Source: Bog-756 sp963839925 (GTDB taxonomy: Bacteria > Actinomycetota > Acidimicrobiia > Acidimicrobiales > RAAP-2). Taken from it: a DNA stretch of 64,000 nucleotides. The position numbers were made by a program, and so were the translations under genes. Position 1 is the first letter of the stretch. The number at the start of each line of letters is the position of its first letter. The stretch lies in NCBI GenBank assembly GCA_963839925.1, contig CAWIWV010000002.1, forward strand, positions 682,001-746,000, given 5' to 3'. This document shows positions 9,425-20,100 of the stretch, in pieces. The notes under the pieces are model-generated. The model made no database searches and was not told the DNA's origin. It saw nothing but the letters and a program-made list of their open reading frames with translations.

Positions 9425-10322
9425 ACAATGTGTGAAATCGCGAGCATTAGCGTGTGAAATGGCTCAGCAGACTCGCCCATCAGCCCTGGGTGAGGGGGTT
9501 ATGTAGGTAGCCCACCCCTGTGATGTCGCGGGTCATCGTGGGACACGCGAACCCCCACGAGGATAGTTCCGCGGCAGTCCGCTTGGCTGATAGGCCCTCG
9601 AGGTGTCGAGGGTGAACTGGCGGAGCAGCTCTCCGTTCGAGGTAACAACCCGAATGTCCAGGCCGGCGATGTAGAGCCGGATCCGCTTTCCTTTGTGGCG
9701 CCGCCCGATCCCGATGTGGAACAGGCGTGACCCGTGTCGGAGAGTGACCTTTCCACAGGAGTCGACCTTGTCGGTGCGGACCCGGAAGTGTGTTTCGACA
9801 ACCGGAGAACCCGGACGGGCCTTCCTCAGCGCCTCATGGGCGGCGAGCGGAGTGACCGAACCCCGTGCTCGGTGCGGGCGTTCTTCGTTATAGAAGGTCA
9901 CGAATCGGTCGAGTTGGGCTTGGAGCTCCCGAATCGACCGAGCCCGCCGTTGCTTGACCAAGAAGCGCTTCAAGGTCTGGTGCCAGCGCTCGATCTTCCC
10001 GCAGGTTTGAGGAGGCGGTTTCAAGGGGTCCGCGCAATTCCTCGGTGAGCAACCTCTCGAATGCTGTGGTGCCCTTCCTTGCTTTCGCGTTGAAGATGGC
10101 ACCGTTGTCAGTCAGTACTGATGCGGGATAACCCCAGCGTTCACCTGCTTCATCGAAGGTGGCGACCACGTCGTGGACCGTCGTGACACCGGTCACCCTG
10201 CTTGCGACGATGAGCCGCGAATGGTCGTCGATGAAGGTGAGGATGTCGACGTCCCGCCCGCCTTGGAGCAGCCAGTGGGTCGCATCTGCTTGCCAGCACT
10301 CATTGGGGAGGGCGGCCTCGGC
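9425..10322 (-). mobile_element. IS481-like element remnant fused into IS copy 2
   Basis: Read on the minus strand, 10322 to about 10020 encodes NECWQADATHWLLQ, TFIDDHSRLIVAS and SVLTDNGAIFNAK (catalytic Asp residues). After a break near 10020 it continues PPPQTCGKIERWHQTLKRFL (Glu), FYNEERPHRARGSVTPL and VRTDKVDSCGKVTLRHGSRL, ending at 9533. This is the C-terminal two thirds of an IS481/IS3-superfamily transposase with a frameshift. The terminal region (9425-9515) recurs at 17984-18080, which marks it as the element end. The N-terminal part is lost and fused in frame to IS copy 2. Confidence 0.7.
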
Positions 10323-11075
10323 GAGCCCACCGGACAGATTCCTGGCTTGCTGGATGACCCAGGCCTCGGTCGGATGCGCAGTGACCCCGGTCACATACAC
10401 CACTCGGGTGTCCAGCTCGATGAAGAAGAGGACATAGAGCCTTCGCAGGAGCACCGTGTCCACGGTGAAGAAGTCGCAGGCCAACATCGTTGCGGCCTGC
10501 GATTTGAGGAACTCGCCCCAGGTCGGCCCTGTTCTGTTCGGGGCGGGGTCGAGACCGTGGCTCTGGAGGATGTTCCAGACGCTTGCCGGCGACAGGTTGA
10601 TGCCGAGGACCGAGAGCTCACCGTGGATTCTCCGATAACCCCAGGTCGAATTCTCCCGAGCCAATCGGACGACGATCTCCACCGTTCCCGCAGGGATGCT
10701 CGGACGACCCGGTGGCTTCGGGTAGGTCCACTTGCGACGGACCAACTCACGATGCCAGCGCAGCAGGGTACTGGGCTGCACGAAGAATCTAGTGAGCTTC
10801 CCGCGGGATCAGCCGGCTGAGGGCGGCGAGGAAGGCGCGATCTGGTGGTCGCAGAACAGGGCGGGACACCTGCCGTCGAAGGACGGCCACCTCGTGCCGA
10901 AGCACGAGAACCTCGATGGCCAGATCACCGCCGTCACGCCGGCTCAGCCGTAACAACTGAAGGATCCTGACGAACGCGAGATAGAGAAATGACAGAGCCA
11001 TCCCTCAGTTTCGTGTTTCAGTCCAATCTGTGAAAGTCCTCTTCAGATGCCCGGATGAGGTTTATGGCACCCACA
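10322..11075 (-). mobile_element. Insertion sequence, copy 2, truncated by fusion to an IS481-like element
   Basis: It runs from its left inverted repeat at 11075 (minus strand CCTGTGGGTGCCATAAACC) into the transposase MALSFLYLAFVRILQLLRLS (11001-10789). A different frame follows (10781 onward, MQPSTLLRWHRELVRRKWTY to ARNLSGGLAE). At about 10322 the sequence changes from this family to the IS481-like transposase without breaking the frame. Identity to copy 1 is high. The 3' third and right end are absent. Confidence 0.75.
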
Positions 11076-11076
11076 G

Positions 11077-11135
11077 GACTCATCCATGAATATCGCCTGG
11101 TCGCGTGACGGGGATGACATTTTTGGCACCCACAC
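11077..11135 (+). mobile_element. Solo right end of the copy-1/2 IS family
   Basis: ACTCATCCATGAATATCGCC and the following bases to TTTTTGGCACCCACA match the last ~58 bases of IS copy 1 (6816-6871), including the transposase C-terminal codons and inverted repeat. It is joined directly to the left end of copy 2, so two copies once lay in tandem or inverted arrangement here. Confidence 0.75.
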
Positions 11136-11234
11136 GGTCGGCTCACCTGACGACGGAGCACGGCAACCTCGTGTGGGACCATGGGCAAACCGGGTTGGGG
11201 CTGCCCGGCAGTCACCCACCCCACAGATGCCGGT

Positions 11235-13967
11235 CTACGAGATGACGATCGAGAGGGCCTTAGTAATCGCGTTCTTCTTCGTGTCGACAACCTTCACGGT
11301 GAACGCGTACTTGCCCTTGTCGGTCTTGCTCAGAGTGCCGGAGATGATTCCCTTGGAATTTAGGCTGAGGCCTGGCGGCAGTTGGCCAGACACCTTGGAC
11401 CAGGAGTACGACGGATGTCCCCCGACAGCGGTAAGTGTCGCCCTATAGGCGTGTTTCGGCACTCCAGACGGCAGCGACGCAGTCGTGATTGCGACGACGT
11501 GGACCGAGAACGACTGTTGGACCTGTTGTGCTGTCTGGTACTCCGAATTACCGGCCTGGTTTGCGTCCAGTGTGCATGTTCCCACTCCTTTGAAACTCAC
11601 GACACCCTTGGAAGTCGAACACACCTTCTGGCTCGAAGACGCAACGGTGATCACGATGGGATTCCGCGACCCACCACCGACGGCCGTCGGTGTGTATTTC
11701 ACCCCGCCAACAACAGCATTCGAGGGCTGCTTGGACGTGAACTTTATTGCTTGTCCGCAGTCAAGAACCAACTTGAGGTCCTCGACTGGAGGAGGGATCC
11801 GGAACGGTGGAGTGGTAACCGTACATCCGTCGTCACTAGCGGCGATCTCGTAGAACCCCGGAACGCTGTCCCAACCGAAGCTCCCGTTTGCAGGGGTCGT
11901 GGAGGGGTTGGTGCGGTTGGCGGGAGACATCACGGCCGACCCATTGAGAACTGGTGTGAACGGTGCGCTCAGACTGGTGGAGCTAAGCAGTGTCACAAGG
12001 GCGCCCGCTATCGGCGTATTCATGCGGTTCACCACTGTCCCGCTGGGGTCGATGTAGATGTTGTACATGACGTCGCCATCGTCGGAAGGTACCGGACAGT
12101 TACTGGCCGATTGGTCGACGAGCGCGGAACCATGGAGTGGAGCTAGGGCCGGGATGGTGCCGACGTAAGCTCCCGATCCCGGGGGGTCCTCAGTGAGTGG
12201 GATCGGAGCAGTTGTCTCGGTCTCATTTGTGAACTCGTTGACGGCTGAGACGGTTACGGTCACCGTGCCGCCCGAGCAGGCGGACGTCGTGTAGGGACTC
12301 TCGGAAGTCCAGTACACCACCGGGATCTGGTCATTATCACCGGCTTCACCAACGCCACTCACCACGGTATCGACTGGAGGTGGCGAGGGGGCGGCTAAGG
12401 ATGAATCCTCGACCGTGTTCGAGGTTCCGATCACAGAGAATGTAGATGAGGACTCAGGAAGCAATGACTCGGATTGCGGATCTACGGACTCTGTGTAGTT
12501 ACCGTCTGGAACATTGGACACGCTGAAGGTCCCATCTGAACCTGTCGTGGTCTCCCAGCAGTTCGCGGAGTCCGCACCAGTGCCACAGATCGATACAATC
12601 GCGCCCACCACCGGGTTGCCATCCGTATCGGCTACCTTCCCCGACACGGAGCCAACGGCCGTCTCTGTTATCGACGTGGACGCTGGCTGATAGGTAGCGT
12701 CCCCAGAGTATTGCGCCGTAACGACGTAGGGCGAGTCATCTGAAGTTTCGGTGGTGATAGCACATGACCCGACGCCATTCGATAGCTGATCGATCGAGCA
12801 GGACCCCCCTGGATTGTCTACGACGGTCACCGACCCTGTAGGGACTCCCCCGAGGTCTCCAACCACAGTGGCGGTGTAGGTAACTGGAGACGGAGCGGCG
12901 GAAAGGGTGCTGGGAGAAGCTGTCAAGGTGAGACCGGATCCAAGAACCTCGGTGCTCTCGAGCGGACTTACGCCAGTTGGCGGAGTGCAGGTGATAGAAG
13001 CCTTTCGCGAAGAGTTGCCGAGAAGATAGCTCGCAGTGAAATGCAGGTCTCCAGGGGTGAAATTCACGACCCCGATCCCTGGTCCCATTTGCCAGGTCGT
13101 GGGTTTGGTCGTGAACGTGTCGGTGAGAGATGTGTTCTCCACGGGAGCGAGGTCGTTTGAGAGTTCGATTGCCGGGGAGATCGATTTCGGTGTCACCGCC
13201 CCGCTGGGAGCCCCTCCAGAACTCAAGCCGTTAATGGTCCACGATGCCGAGGAGGTCGTAATGTCCGTTACTCCCTCACTGACGTCGTAGTTCGAGACAC
13301 CCGGTGGAACGGTAATTTCTCCAGACAAGGCGGCCTCTAATTGTCCTCCAACGGCAATTTGGGTGGGGGGCGAGGGAGACTCCGAGAGAACAACCGGCCA
13401 CATGGATTGAAGCGTTGTGTGATCGCCCACTAACTCCGGAACATTGCAGGTGTATTCAGCTTGCACCTCTTGATCGGCGGTCACCGTTTCAACCTCGCCG
13501 CCAACTCCGCAGCCGCTCGTTGACGGCGGATTGACTGAATCACCCGAGTAGTTAGCCTGCCAGTAGTAGTCGCCGGTGGCTCGTAAGGGATACGGGCCTC
13601 GAGGCCGGAACCACCCCATCCGTCACGCCAACGGTTCCACCAGAGGCCGCCAGAAGAACGCAAGCACTGTCGTAGTACACGTTGTATGTGACCGTGCCAC
13701 CGGCATCTGGGGTGGCTCCCGTCAAGGTGGCCTGGTCAGTTACGGCAGTGTTGATTGGCGCAGAGATCGTCGCACCGGACTGGTTGTTTCCGGAGAGCGA
13801 TGTCGTGGCAGGTTTGGAGATTGAGCGGCGGCTGGCTGAGCAAGAACCACATTGGTGGCACCCCCAAGTAACGCGGTGAGCAGAATGAGAGCGATACCGC
13901 CCCTCAGAACTCCGGATCTCCGAGCTATTGATTCCGCCGCATGCATCGCCAACCCCGATCTTCGCAA
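11235..13967 (-). pseudogene. Secreted Ig-like repeat surface protein, two frameshifts near the 5' end
   Basis: The start at 13967 gives a signal peptide (GIALILLTALLGGATNVVLA followed by QPAAAQS). The frame shifts near 13820 into ATTSLSGNNQSGATISAPIN, then near 13595 into GDYYWQANYSGDSVNPPSTS, and then stays open for about 780 residues. Domains in order: an Ig-like YYWQA repeat; a Big_3_5-type Ig repeat (TYTATVVGDLGGVPTGSVTV); a carboxypeptidase-regulatory-like domain (SGKVADTDGNPVVGAIVSIC); further Ig-like segments; and a C-terminal putative Ig domain (ASLPSGVPKHAYRATLTAVG, then LPPGLSLNSKGIISG). Its first repeat is homologous to those in the intact 25648-28674 protein. The frame breaks separate the signal peptide from the body, so export is probably lost. 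Confidence 0.75.
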
Positions 13968-14250
13968 CAGCGTCGCCGTTGTCGAACTGAAGGGACGCGG
14001 CAGTCTCCCATTCGGACGTACTCGTGTCCACTGTGACAGTTAGCTCCAGTCACTGACTGAACCAGCCAAGCTCAATGGGTCCACGTACGCACGCAACACC
14101 GCACTTGCCACCCATGGAACGGCTGGAGTTGACCCGCTTCCCCACGCACCCGATAGTGGACTTCCGTCCACGGAAAGGAGTGCCCGCTGGGTCGTCACTC
14201 GAAGTATCCGGACGGTTCCGTCGTGAGACCGTCCGGCCAGTGACGAAGAC

Positions 14251-15603
14251 GTCTACGGTTAGCCCGGTGGCTACTGTGCTGTGCTCTCGACCGGTGAGGT
14301 GGGACTGCTTGGGCTACGACGCCGACGGCGAGTTGGGCAACGGGACTGTCGGGGGCCTGACGGATTTTGGCGACGGCTACTACTTGCCCCAGTCCGTCAG
14401 TTCTCGATAGCGAATGCGGATTCGTGTAGGTCGGATCATCGTGGCGATCGGATTGGCGACACAGGTATCGTCGCGTCTCCGCCGTCGGGTTGGTGGGGCC
14501 TGCCGGGTCGGCCACCGCCACCGCCGCCGCCGTTTCCGCCGGCTCCTACGAAACCTGTGCGCTGCTGAGCACGAAGACGGTCAAGTGCTGGGGGTACAAC
14601 GGGAAGGGAATAACGGGACACCTCCGACTCCTCGGTCCCGGTGATCGTCAAAGGCCTGACCGGGGTAACTTCGGTCTCTGCCGGTTTCAACTACGCCTGC
14701 GCGCTTCTCAGCACGAAGACGGTCAAGTGCTGGGGAGAAAATAGCTTCGGCGATCTGGGCAACGGGACAACAACCGACTCCTTGGTCCCGGTGGTCGTCA
14801 AGGGCCTGACCGGGGCGACCGCCATCGCTGCCGGGGGATGGCAAGCATGTGCTCGGCTCAGCACCGGGACCGTCAAGTGCTGGGGGTACAATGCCTTGGG
14901 CGATCTGGGGGACGGGACCTCCACGGGACCGAGTCTTTGTTCGGGCATCTTTCCGTGCAGTACGACTCCCGTGTCGTCAAGGGCCTGACCGGGGTGACTG
15001 CCGTTGCGTCCGGGGGATGGCATTCATGTGCTCGGCTCAGCACCGGAGCAGTCAAGTGTGGGGAGACAACGAATACGGTCAGCTTGGGAACGGAAGAAGT
15101 GGAGCCAAATTCGACTCCTCGGTCCCGGTGGCCGTCAAGGGCCTGACCGGAGTGACCGCGGTCTCCGCCCTCGGTTCGATCAACAGCTGTGCGCTGCTCA
15201 GCACGAAGATGGTCAAGTGCTGGGGATACAACGGTGACGGCGAGTTGGGCAATGGGACCACCATCAGCTCCTCAGTCCCAACGGTCGTCAAGGGCCTGGC
15301 CGGGGTGACTTCGGTCTCTGCCGGTGACACCCAGACCTGTGCGTTGCTCACCACAGGGTCGGTCAATTGCTGGGGAGACAACTCCTTCGGCGATCTGGGC
15401 AACGGGACCACCACCGACTCCTCGGTCCCGGTGGCCGTCGGGGGCCTGACAGGGGTGTACCGCCATTGCTGCCGGGGGAGAGCATTCATGTGCGCTGCTC
15501 ACCACGAAGAGTGTCGAGTGTTGGGGGTACAACGGCCGACGGCCAGCTCGGCAACGGGACCACCAACCACTCGTCGATGCCGGTGTCCGTGACGGGGCTG
15601 TAG
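14251..15603 (+). pseudogene. RCC1-repeat protein, at least six frameshifts
   Basis: At least seven RCC1-type repeats can be read, each with the pattern CALLSTKTVKCWGYNGxGELGNGTTxxSSVPVVVKGLTGVTAVSAG in fragments. Successive repeats fall in different frames: 14263-14340, 14490-14600, 14641-14985, 15000-15060, 15055-15460 and 15490-15603. The gene must have carried at least six indels. RCC1 repeats form a seven-bladed beta-propeller; secreted bacterial versions are usually of unknown function. The last frame ends SSMPVSVTGL at TAG 15603. No signal peptide can be assigned because the 5' end is unclear. Confidence 0.75.
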
Positions 15604-15911
15604 CTGCTGACCGGGGTGATGCCTGCCTTGTGGTCGGTGGACGTACGGCTCAAGGTGACCACGGACGTGGAAGGGGCCTCCTTGGGTCCTCACCACATCC
15701 GTAGGATCATCGTCCAAGCCCCTGTGGCAGGATTGACCCCAGGACTGCACCTCCGTTGGGGATGGCATCGAACATGCCGCATCGCGACCACCGAGACGCA
15801 TGGTCGCGATCGAGATAGTGGCGCCCTACAGGTCCCTGACTCGGCATCATGTCAGCGCGGTGTGTGACAACAATTAGATACTGCCTCTTTGATGGAAAAT
15901 GAGAGGATCAA
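15604..15911. other. Gap of about 300 bp without a recognised gene
   Basis: An 83-codon frame (15616-15867) is open but has no recognisable motif and no ribosome binding site. GAGGATCAA just before 15912 serves the next gene. Confidence 0.4.
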
Positions 15912-17839
15912 GTGAAAAATGGAGAGGCGGTGGGCAGAGGGGGACGCTCGGGTTCCTGGCTGCGTGCCTGTGAACCGGCGCGCATCGTCCTTTTCTCGGG
16001 GATTGGCGTGTGCCTGCTGATGATCGCCAATGTCGCCAGCGCTGCACCCGTCAATAGCTGGACAGAAGTGCCCACTCCTGCCGGGCGGACAATGGGTGGC
16101 CTGTCCGACGCGTCCTGTTGGGCACCGGGTCGCTGCATGGCAGTGGGCGGCAGTCAGATCGACCAATCGACCGGATCTACTTGGAGCTCCGAAGACGTGG
16201 GTTCCGAGGGTCGATCGACTTTCCATGCCGTTGCATGTCCGTCCCCATCGTTCTGCATCGCAGTCGGCACGACACCTACGAAATCCCCAGCGGTCGCCGA
16301 GTGGAACGGAGCGGACTGGAGTAGGGGACTGGGACCCTCTGCAAGTGGCTCACTCAGCGACGTGTCCTGTTCCAGTCCAACGAGCTGTATTGCCATTGGT
16401 GCCTCTCAGAACTCGAGGGTCTTGACGGAACTGCGGAACGGCCCGAAGGGCACGGTCGAGCCACCTCCGCCGGGTAACGGAGTTTCTCTCAGTTCCGTCT
16501 CGTGTGCCCCCAACAGCGCCCCGACAACCTGTACGGCGATCGGATGGTCGCCTTCGTCCGAAGCACCGATTGCCGCCGTATGGCGAAACGGTTGGAGCTC
16601 CTTGCCCACACCGCCGACGGTGGCTGATGGCACGCTGTTGAACGGCATCTCTTGTGTGGCACCGACCGATTGCTTTGCCGCAGGGTCCTACTTCGAAACA
16701 ATCGGGCCGCCCGGGGGGGAATTGGTCGAACACTGGGATGCAGCACTGGAACCCGACCACATTGACATTTGAGGACTTGAGTTCGCTGCAAAGTATTTCG
16801 TGCACCTCGGACACCTACTGCACCGCAGTCGGGAACCAGGGTTCGGGTCCCTACTCCGTGAGTTCCATCATGGAATACAACGGGAGGGCTTGGGTGTCCG
16901 ACCCGAACCCGCAACCGATGAGTTCTCTCCAGGCAGTTTCCTGCAGCAGGCCGGGGTCGTGCGCAGCCGTCGGTCAGATCGACGACCGGGGAGCGCTCAT
17001 CCTCGTGACTCCGCAGCCCTTGGGCTACCTAGAGGCGGGGTCTGACGGTGGTGCCTTCTCTCTTGGTGGCGCTGGGTTCTTCGGTTCGATGGGTGGCCGG
17101 CACCTGAACGCCCCCGTCGTGGGCATCACCTGGGACCCTCATGACGGCGGCTACCTCGAAGTCGCCTCCGATGGCGGAGTGTTCTCGTTCGCCCCGCCCG
17201 GCGTCACCCCCGACTTCTTCGGTTCGATGGGTGGCCGGCACCTGAACGCCCCCGTCGTGGGCATCACCTGGGACCCTCATGACGGCGGCTACCTCGAAGT
17301 CGCCTCCGATGGCGGAGTGTTCTCGTTCGCCCCGCCCGGCGTCACCCCCGACTTCTTCGGTTCGATGGGTGGCCGGCACCTGAACGCCCCCGTCGTGGGC
17401 ATCACCTGGGACCCTCATGACGGCGGCTACCTCGAAGTCGCCTCCGATGGCGGAGTGTTCTCGTTCGCCCCGCCCGGCGTCACCCCCGACTTCTTCGGTT
17501 CGATGGGTGGCCGGCACCTGAACGCCCCCGTCGTGGGCATCACATGGGACCCTCATGACGGCGGCTACCTCGAAGTCGCCTCCGATGGCGGAGTGTTCTC
17601 GTTCGCCCCGCCCGGCGTCACCCCCGACTTCTTCGGTTCGATGGGTGGCCGGCACCTGAACGCCCCCGTCGTGGGCATCACATGGAACCCTCATGCGGCG
17701 GCTACCTCGAAGTCGCCTCCGATGGCGGAGTGTTCTCGTTCGCCCCGCCCGGCGTCACCCCGACTTCTTCGATTCGATGGGTGGCCGGCACCTGAACGCC
17801 CCCGTCGTGGGCATCACCTGGAACAGCCTGAACACGTAG
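15912..17839 (+). pseudogene. Secreted 46-residue-repeat protein, frameshifted
   Basis: GTG 15912 follows GAGGATCAA. A signal peptide or anchor spans residues 25-45 (IVLFSGIGVCLLMIANVASA). The N-terminal domain has repeated Cys-bearing blades such as VACPSPSFCIAVGTTP, VSCSSPTSCIAIGAS and ISCVAPTDCFAAGS, the pattern of secreted beta-propellers. A frameshift near 16735 leads into a second frame (SSLQSISCTSDTYCTAVGNQ), which continues into tandem 46-residue units beginning FFGSMGGRHLNAPVVGITWD. Two one-base deletions in the last unit shift the frame again; the natural end appears to be VGITWNSLNT at TAG 17837-17839. The repeats relate to the GYWLVASDGGVFAFG family seen at 47746-48975. Confidence 0.7.
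17083..17839 (+). repeat. 138-bp tandem repeats, about 5.5 copies
   Basis: GGTTCGATGGGTGGCCGGCA recurs at 17083, 17221, 17359, 17497 and 17635, exactly 138 bp apart. A degenerate copy starts at 17771, 136 bp after the fifth. The first four units are almost identical at the DNA level, including third codon positions. Each unit encodes 46 residues. The last unit has lost two single bases (CATGCGG for CATGACGG; CACCCCGAC for CACCCCCGAC). Confidence 0.95.
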
Positions 17840-17940
17840 GTGGCAAGAATGTCATCCCATGCTGGTGATCAGGTGGATCTCGCATTTAGTTGCACCTAAC
17901 CACCCCGACCCAGACCCTGTGGGTGCCAAGAATCTCATCC
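17840..17940 (+). mobile_element. Solo IS ends of the copy-1/2 family
   Basis: CCTGTGGGTGCCAAGAATCT at 17916 is the left inverted repeat of the 5690-6871 element. GGTGGCAAGAATGTCATCC at 17840 is a second, more diverged end in the same orientation. No transposase sequence lies between or next to them, so they mark excised or deleted copies. Confidence 0.6.
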
Positions 17941-17983
17941 AGCGCGTACGACCAGGCACTTCGATATGTATTTGTCTCGACGG

Positions 17984-18080
17984 CAATGTGTGAAATCGCG
18001 AGCAATAGCGTGTGAAATGGGTGGGCAGGCTCGCGCATCATCCCAGGTTGACCGGGTTTCGTCGGAAGCCCACCCACCCA
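17984..18080 (+). repeat. Copy of the IS481-like element terminus
   Basis: CAATGTGTGAAATCGCGAGC and the following ~75 bases match 9425-9515, the end of the IS481-like remnant, with scattered changes. No transposase follows. From about 18081 to 18426 I see no gene. Confidence 0.7.
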
Positions 18081-18426
18081 GGGGTCCTGACAAAACTGGC
18101 GGGTTCGCGTCGACAAAACTCAGCTCGACAGGCTGTGGGTTTGCTGCGTCAGGGGAATTCGCCAGTCACCGGCACGATCATCGGTGGGTTCCGTCACGGA
18201 TGCCGCGGTCGACAGCGCTGCAGGTCACCAAAGAGCGATCACCGGACGCGCTTGATCAACGCCGGTCAGTCTGTCGGGGTCGCGGGCCTCAGGCGGTCAG
18301 CGGCGGGTCCGGGTCGTCGGTCGCTTCTTCGGTCGCCGGGGTGGCGACCGTGGCCGGGGACTTCGGCGCCCACGTAGAGAGGGACCGGGTGCGACGACGG
18401 GAGGGGAGCTCGCGGATATTCCTGCC

Positions 18427-18654
18427 CTCGGCTGCCCGGTTCGCGAGGAACGCGCCGATCTTGCGCAGGTTGGCGTCATCGGACCCGATGACCGTCACCC
18501 CGAGATCGATCCCGAGCGGCTTCGCCTCCTGCTGCGCGAAGTGTTCACGGCGGCCGGGGGCACTCATGACGACTGGGATGCCTACGACCGCGCCATGGCC
18601 GAGGAGCGACGCGCCGCCGTACTCGTCAGCGTGCTGCGGATCTACAGCAACTGA
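18427..18654 (+). pseudogene. C-terminal remnant of a PPOX-class (flavin/F420-dependent) enzyme
   Basis: One frame reads PDDRHPEIDPERLRLLLREV, FTAAGGTHDDWDAYDRAMAE and RRAAVLVSVLRIYSN, then TGA. The HDDWDxYD...RRAAVLV...RIYSN pattern is typical of the C-terminal end of pyridoxamine-5'-phosphate-oxidase-like (PPOX, often F420-dependent) proteins. No N-terminal beta-barrel is present upstream, where IS-end sequence lies, so only the last ~75 codons survive. The assignment is from recalled family patterns. Confidence 0.5.
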
Positions 18655-18797
18655 CCTTTCGGGGTCGCATCGACTCGGGTCCGCGTGTTCTCAGTGGTCA
18701 TGGCCGGTCGTCATCTTCATTCATGGTCCCCGCTGATCACAGTTTGGGCGCTCTCGCCTCCGGCTCTAGTCTCATGAGGGCATCGGAGGGGGGTGGA

Positions 18798-20030
18798 ATG
18801 GTGGGGATGGAGACAGCACGTTCGGTTTGGGACCTCGAGCTTCCGCACCTTGACACCACCGGCCTGGACCGGGAGGAATCCATATCGATCGCTTCCGCGG
18901 TGGCTCGAGAACACTGGATCGTGAGGACCGACGTCGGAGTGGCCGTGCTCCGGTATGACGACGTGACCGCCATACTGCGAGATCGCAGATTTCACAACGC
19001 GCTCGCGCTGATCCCCCGCATGGGCGGCGTTGATCCGGGTGGCCCCCTGGAGAACCGGAGGCGCTCGATCCTGGCGACCGAGGGTGAGGAACACACCCGC
19101 CTGCGACGACTGGTGTCAGCGGCGTTCACGCCGGCGGCAGCCAATCGTCACCGCCCGACGATGCGTCACACACTCAGCTCCCTCATCGAGCCCCATCTCG
19201 AAGCAGGGAATTGTGAGTTCGTCGCCGACATCTGTGACCCCTATCCGATTCCGGTCATCTGCGAAGTCCTCGGCGCTCCCAGCGAGGACTGGCGCAAGTT
19301 CAGCCTCTGGGCGGTTGACATCTTCAAGATCTTCAACGGGAATCTGGCTGAGGACCTTCCCTCCATCGAGCGGGCTTCGAGTGAACTCGGTGCCTACGTC
19401 GCCGACATGGTCGAGAAGCGTCGTGCCCGACCGCGACCCGACCTCCTGTCGGCGCTGATCTCCGCCGAGGAGGGTGGTGATCGTCTCACCACCGAGGAGC
19501 TGTGCATGCTCGCTGAGGCGGTATTGATGGCGGGAACGGACACCACACGGAACCAGCTGGCATGCGCGATGGCGCTCTTCGCCCAGCACCCCCAACAATG
19601 GGAGCTCCTCAGAGCCCAACCGGAGTCCCTCGCTCCCCAGGCGGTCGAAGAAGCGATGCGCTACCTCGGTGCAGTGAGAGCAACCGTGCGTGTCGCGAGT
19701 TGCGACGTGGTCTACAGAGATATCGTCATACCCGAAGGGACCGTCGTCGCCACCAATTTGGCAGTGGCAAACCGCGATCCGCACGAGTTCTCCGATGCTG
19801 AAACTTTCGATATCACCGGCACACGGTCTTCGGAGCAGTTGACGTTCGGATCGGGGATCCACCGCTGCCTGGGCGCAGCACTGGCCCGCGCCGAGCTCCA
19901 GGAAGCACTGATCGTCCTGGCTGAACATCTGAGTTCGGTGTTCCCCACCGGACCGATCCGATGGAAGCCGGCCAGGTTCGGGATCTGGGGCCCCGCGTCG
20001 TTACCCATCGGCTTCGAGGTCGCCGCTTGA
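18798..20030 (+). CDS. Cytochrome P450
   Basis: From ATG 18798, behind GGAGGGGGGTGG, the product is 410 residues, the usual bacterial P450 length. The I-helix oxygen-binding motif is AGTDTTR (about residues 245-251), the ExxR motif lies in VEEAMR (about 284), and the haem-binding loop is FGSGIHRCLGAALARAE with the proximal Cys at about 357. An upstream in-frame ATG at 18723 would add residues with no P450 similarity. No ferredoxin or reductase gene is adjacent, so redox partners must come from elsewhere. The substrate cannot be told from sequence. It is the first clearly intact gene right of the decayed island. Confidence 0.93.
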   Translation: MVGMETARSVWDLELPHLDTTGLDREESISIASAVAREHWIVRTDVGVAVLRYDDVTAILRDRRFHNALALIPRMGGVDPGGPLENRRRSILATEGEEHTRLRRLVSAAFTPAAANRHRPTMRHTLSSLIEPHLEAGNCEFVADICDPYPIPVICEVLGAPSEDWRKFSLWAVDIFKIFNGNLAEDLPSIERASSELGAYVADMVEKRRARPRPDLLSALISAEEGGDRLTTEELCMLAEAVLMAGTDTTRNQLACAMALFAQHPQQWELLRAQPESLAPQAVEEAMRYLGAVRATVRVASCDVVYRDIVIPEGTVVATNLAVANRDPHEFSDAETFDITGTRSSEQLTFGSGIHRCLGAALARAELQEALIVLAEHLSSVFPTGPIRWKPARFGIWGPASLPIGFEVAA

Positions 20031-20100
20031 GGATCGTGGGTTGAGGGGTTAGCGATCCAAACCCGGTGGGGCTCTGAAGGCAATGCTCAGATGGACGGAC

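Noticed and set aside
17029..17694. A 221-codon minus-strand frame made of perfect repeats
   Set aside because: It is the complement of the 138-bp coding repeats; the plus strand gives the known SDGGVFSF-type sequence.
17083..17839. Possible CRISPR-like array
   Set aside because: The units are 138 bp, contiguous and coding, with no unique spacers.
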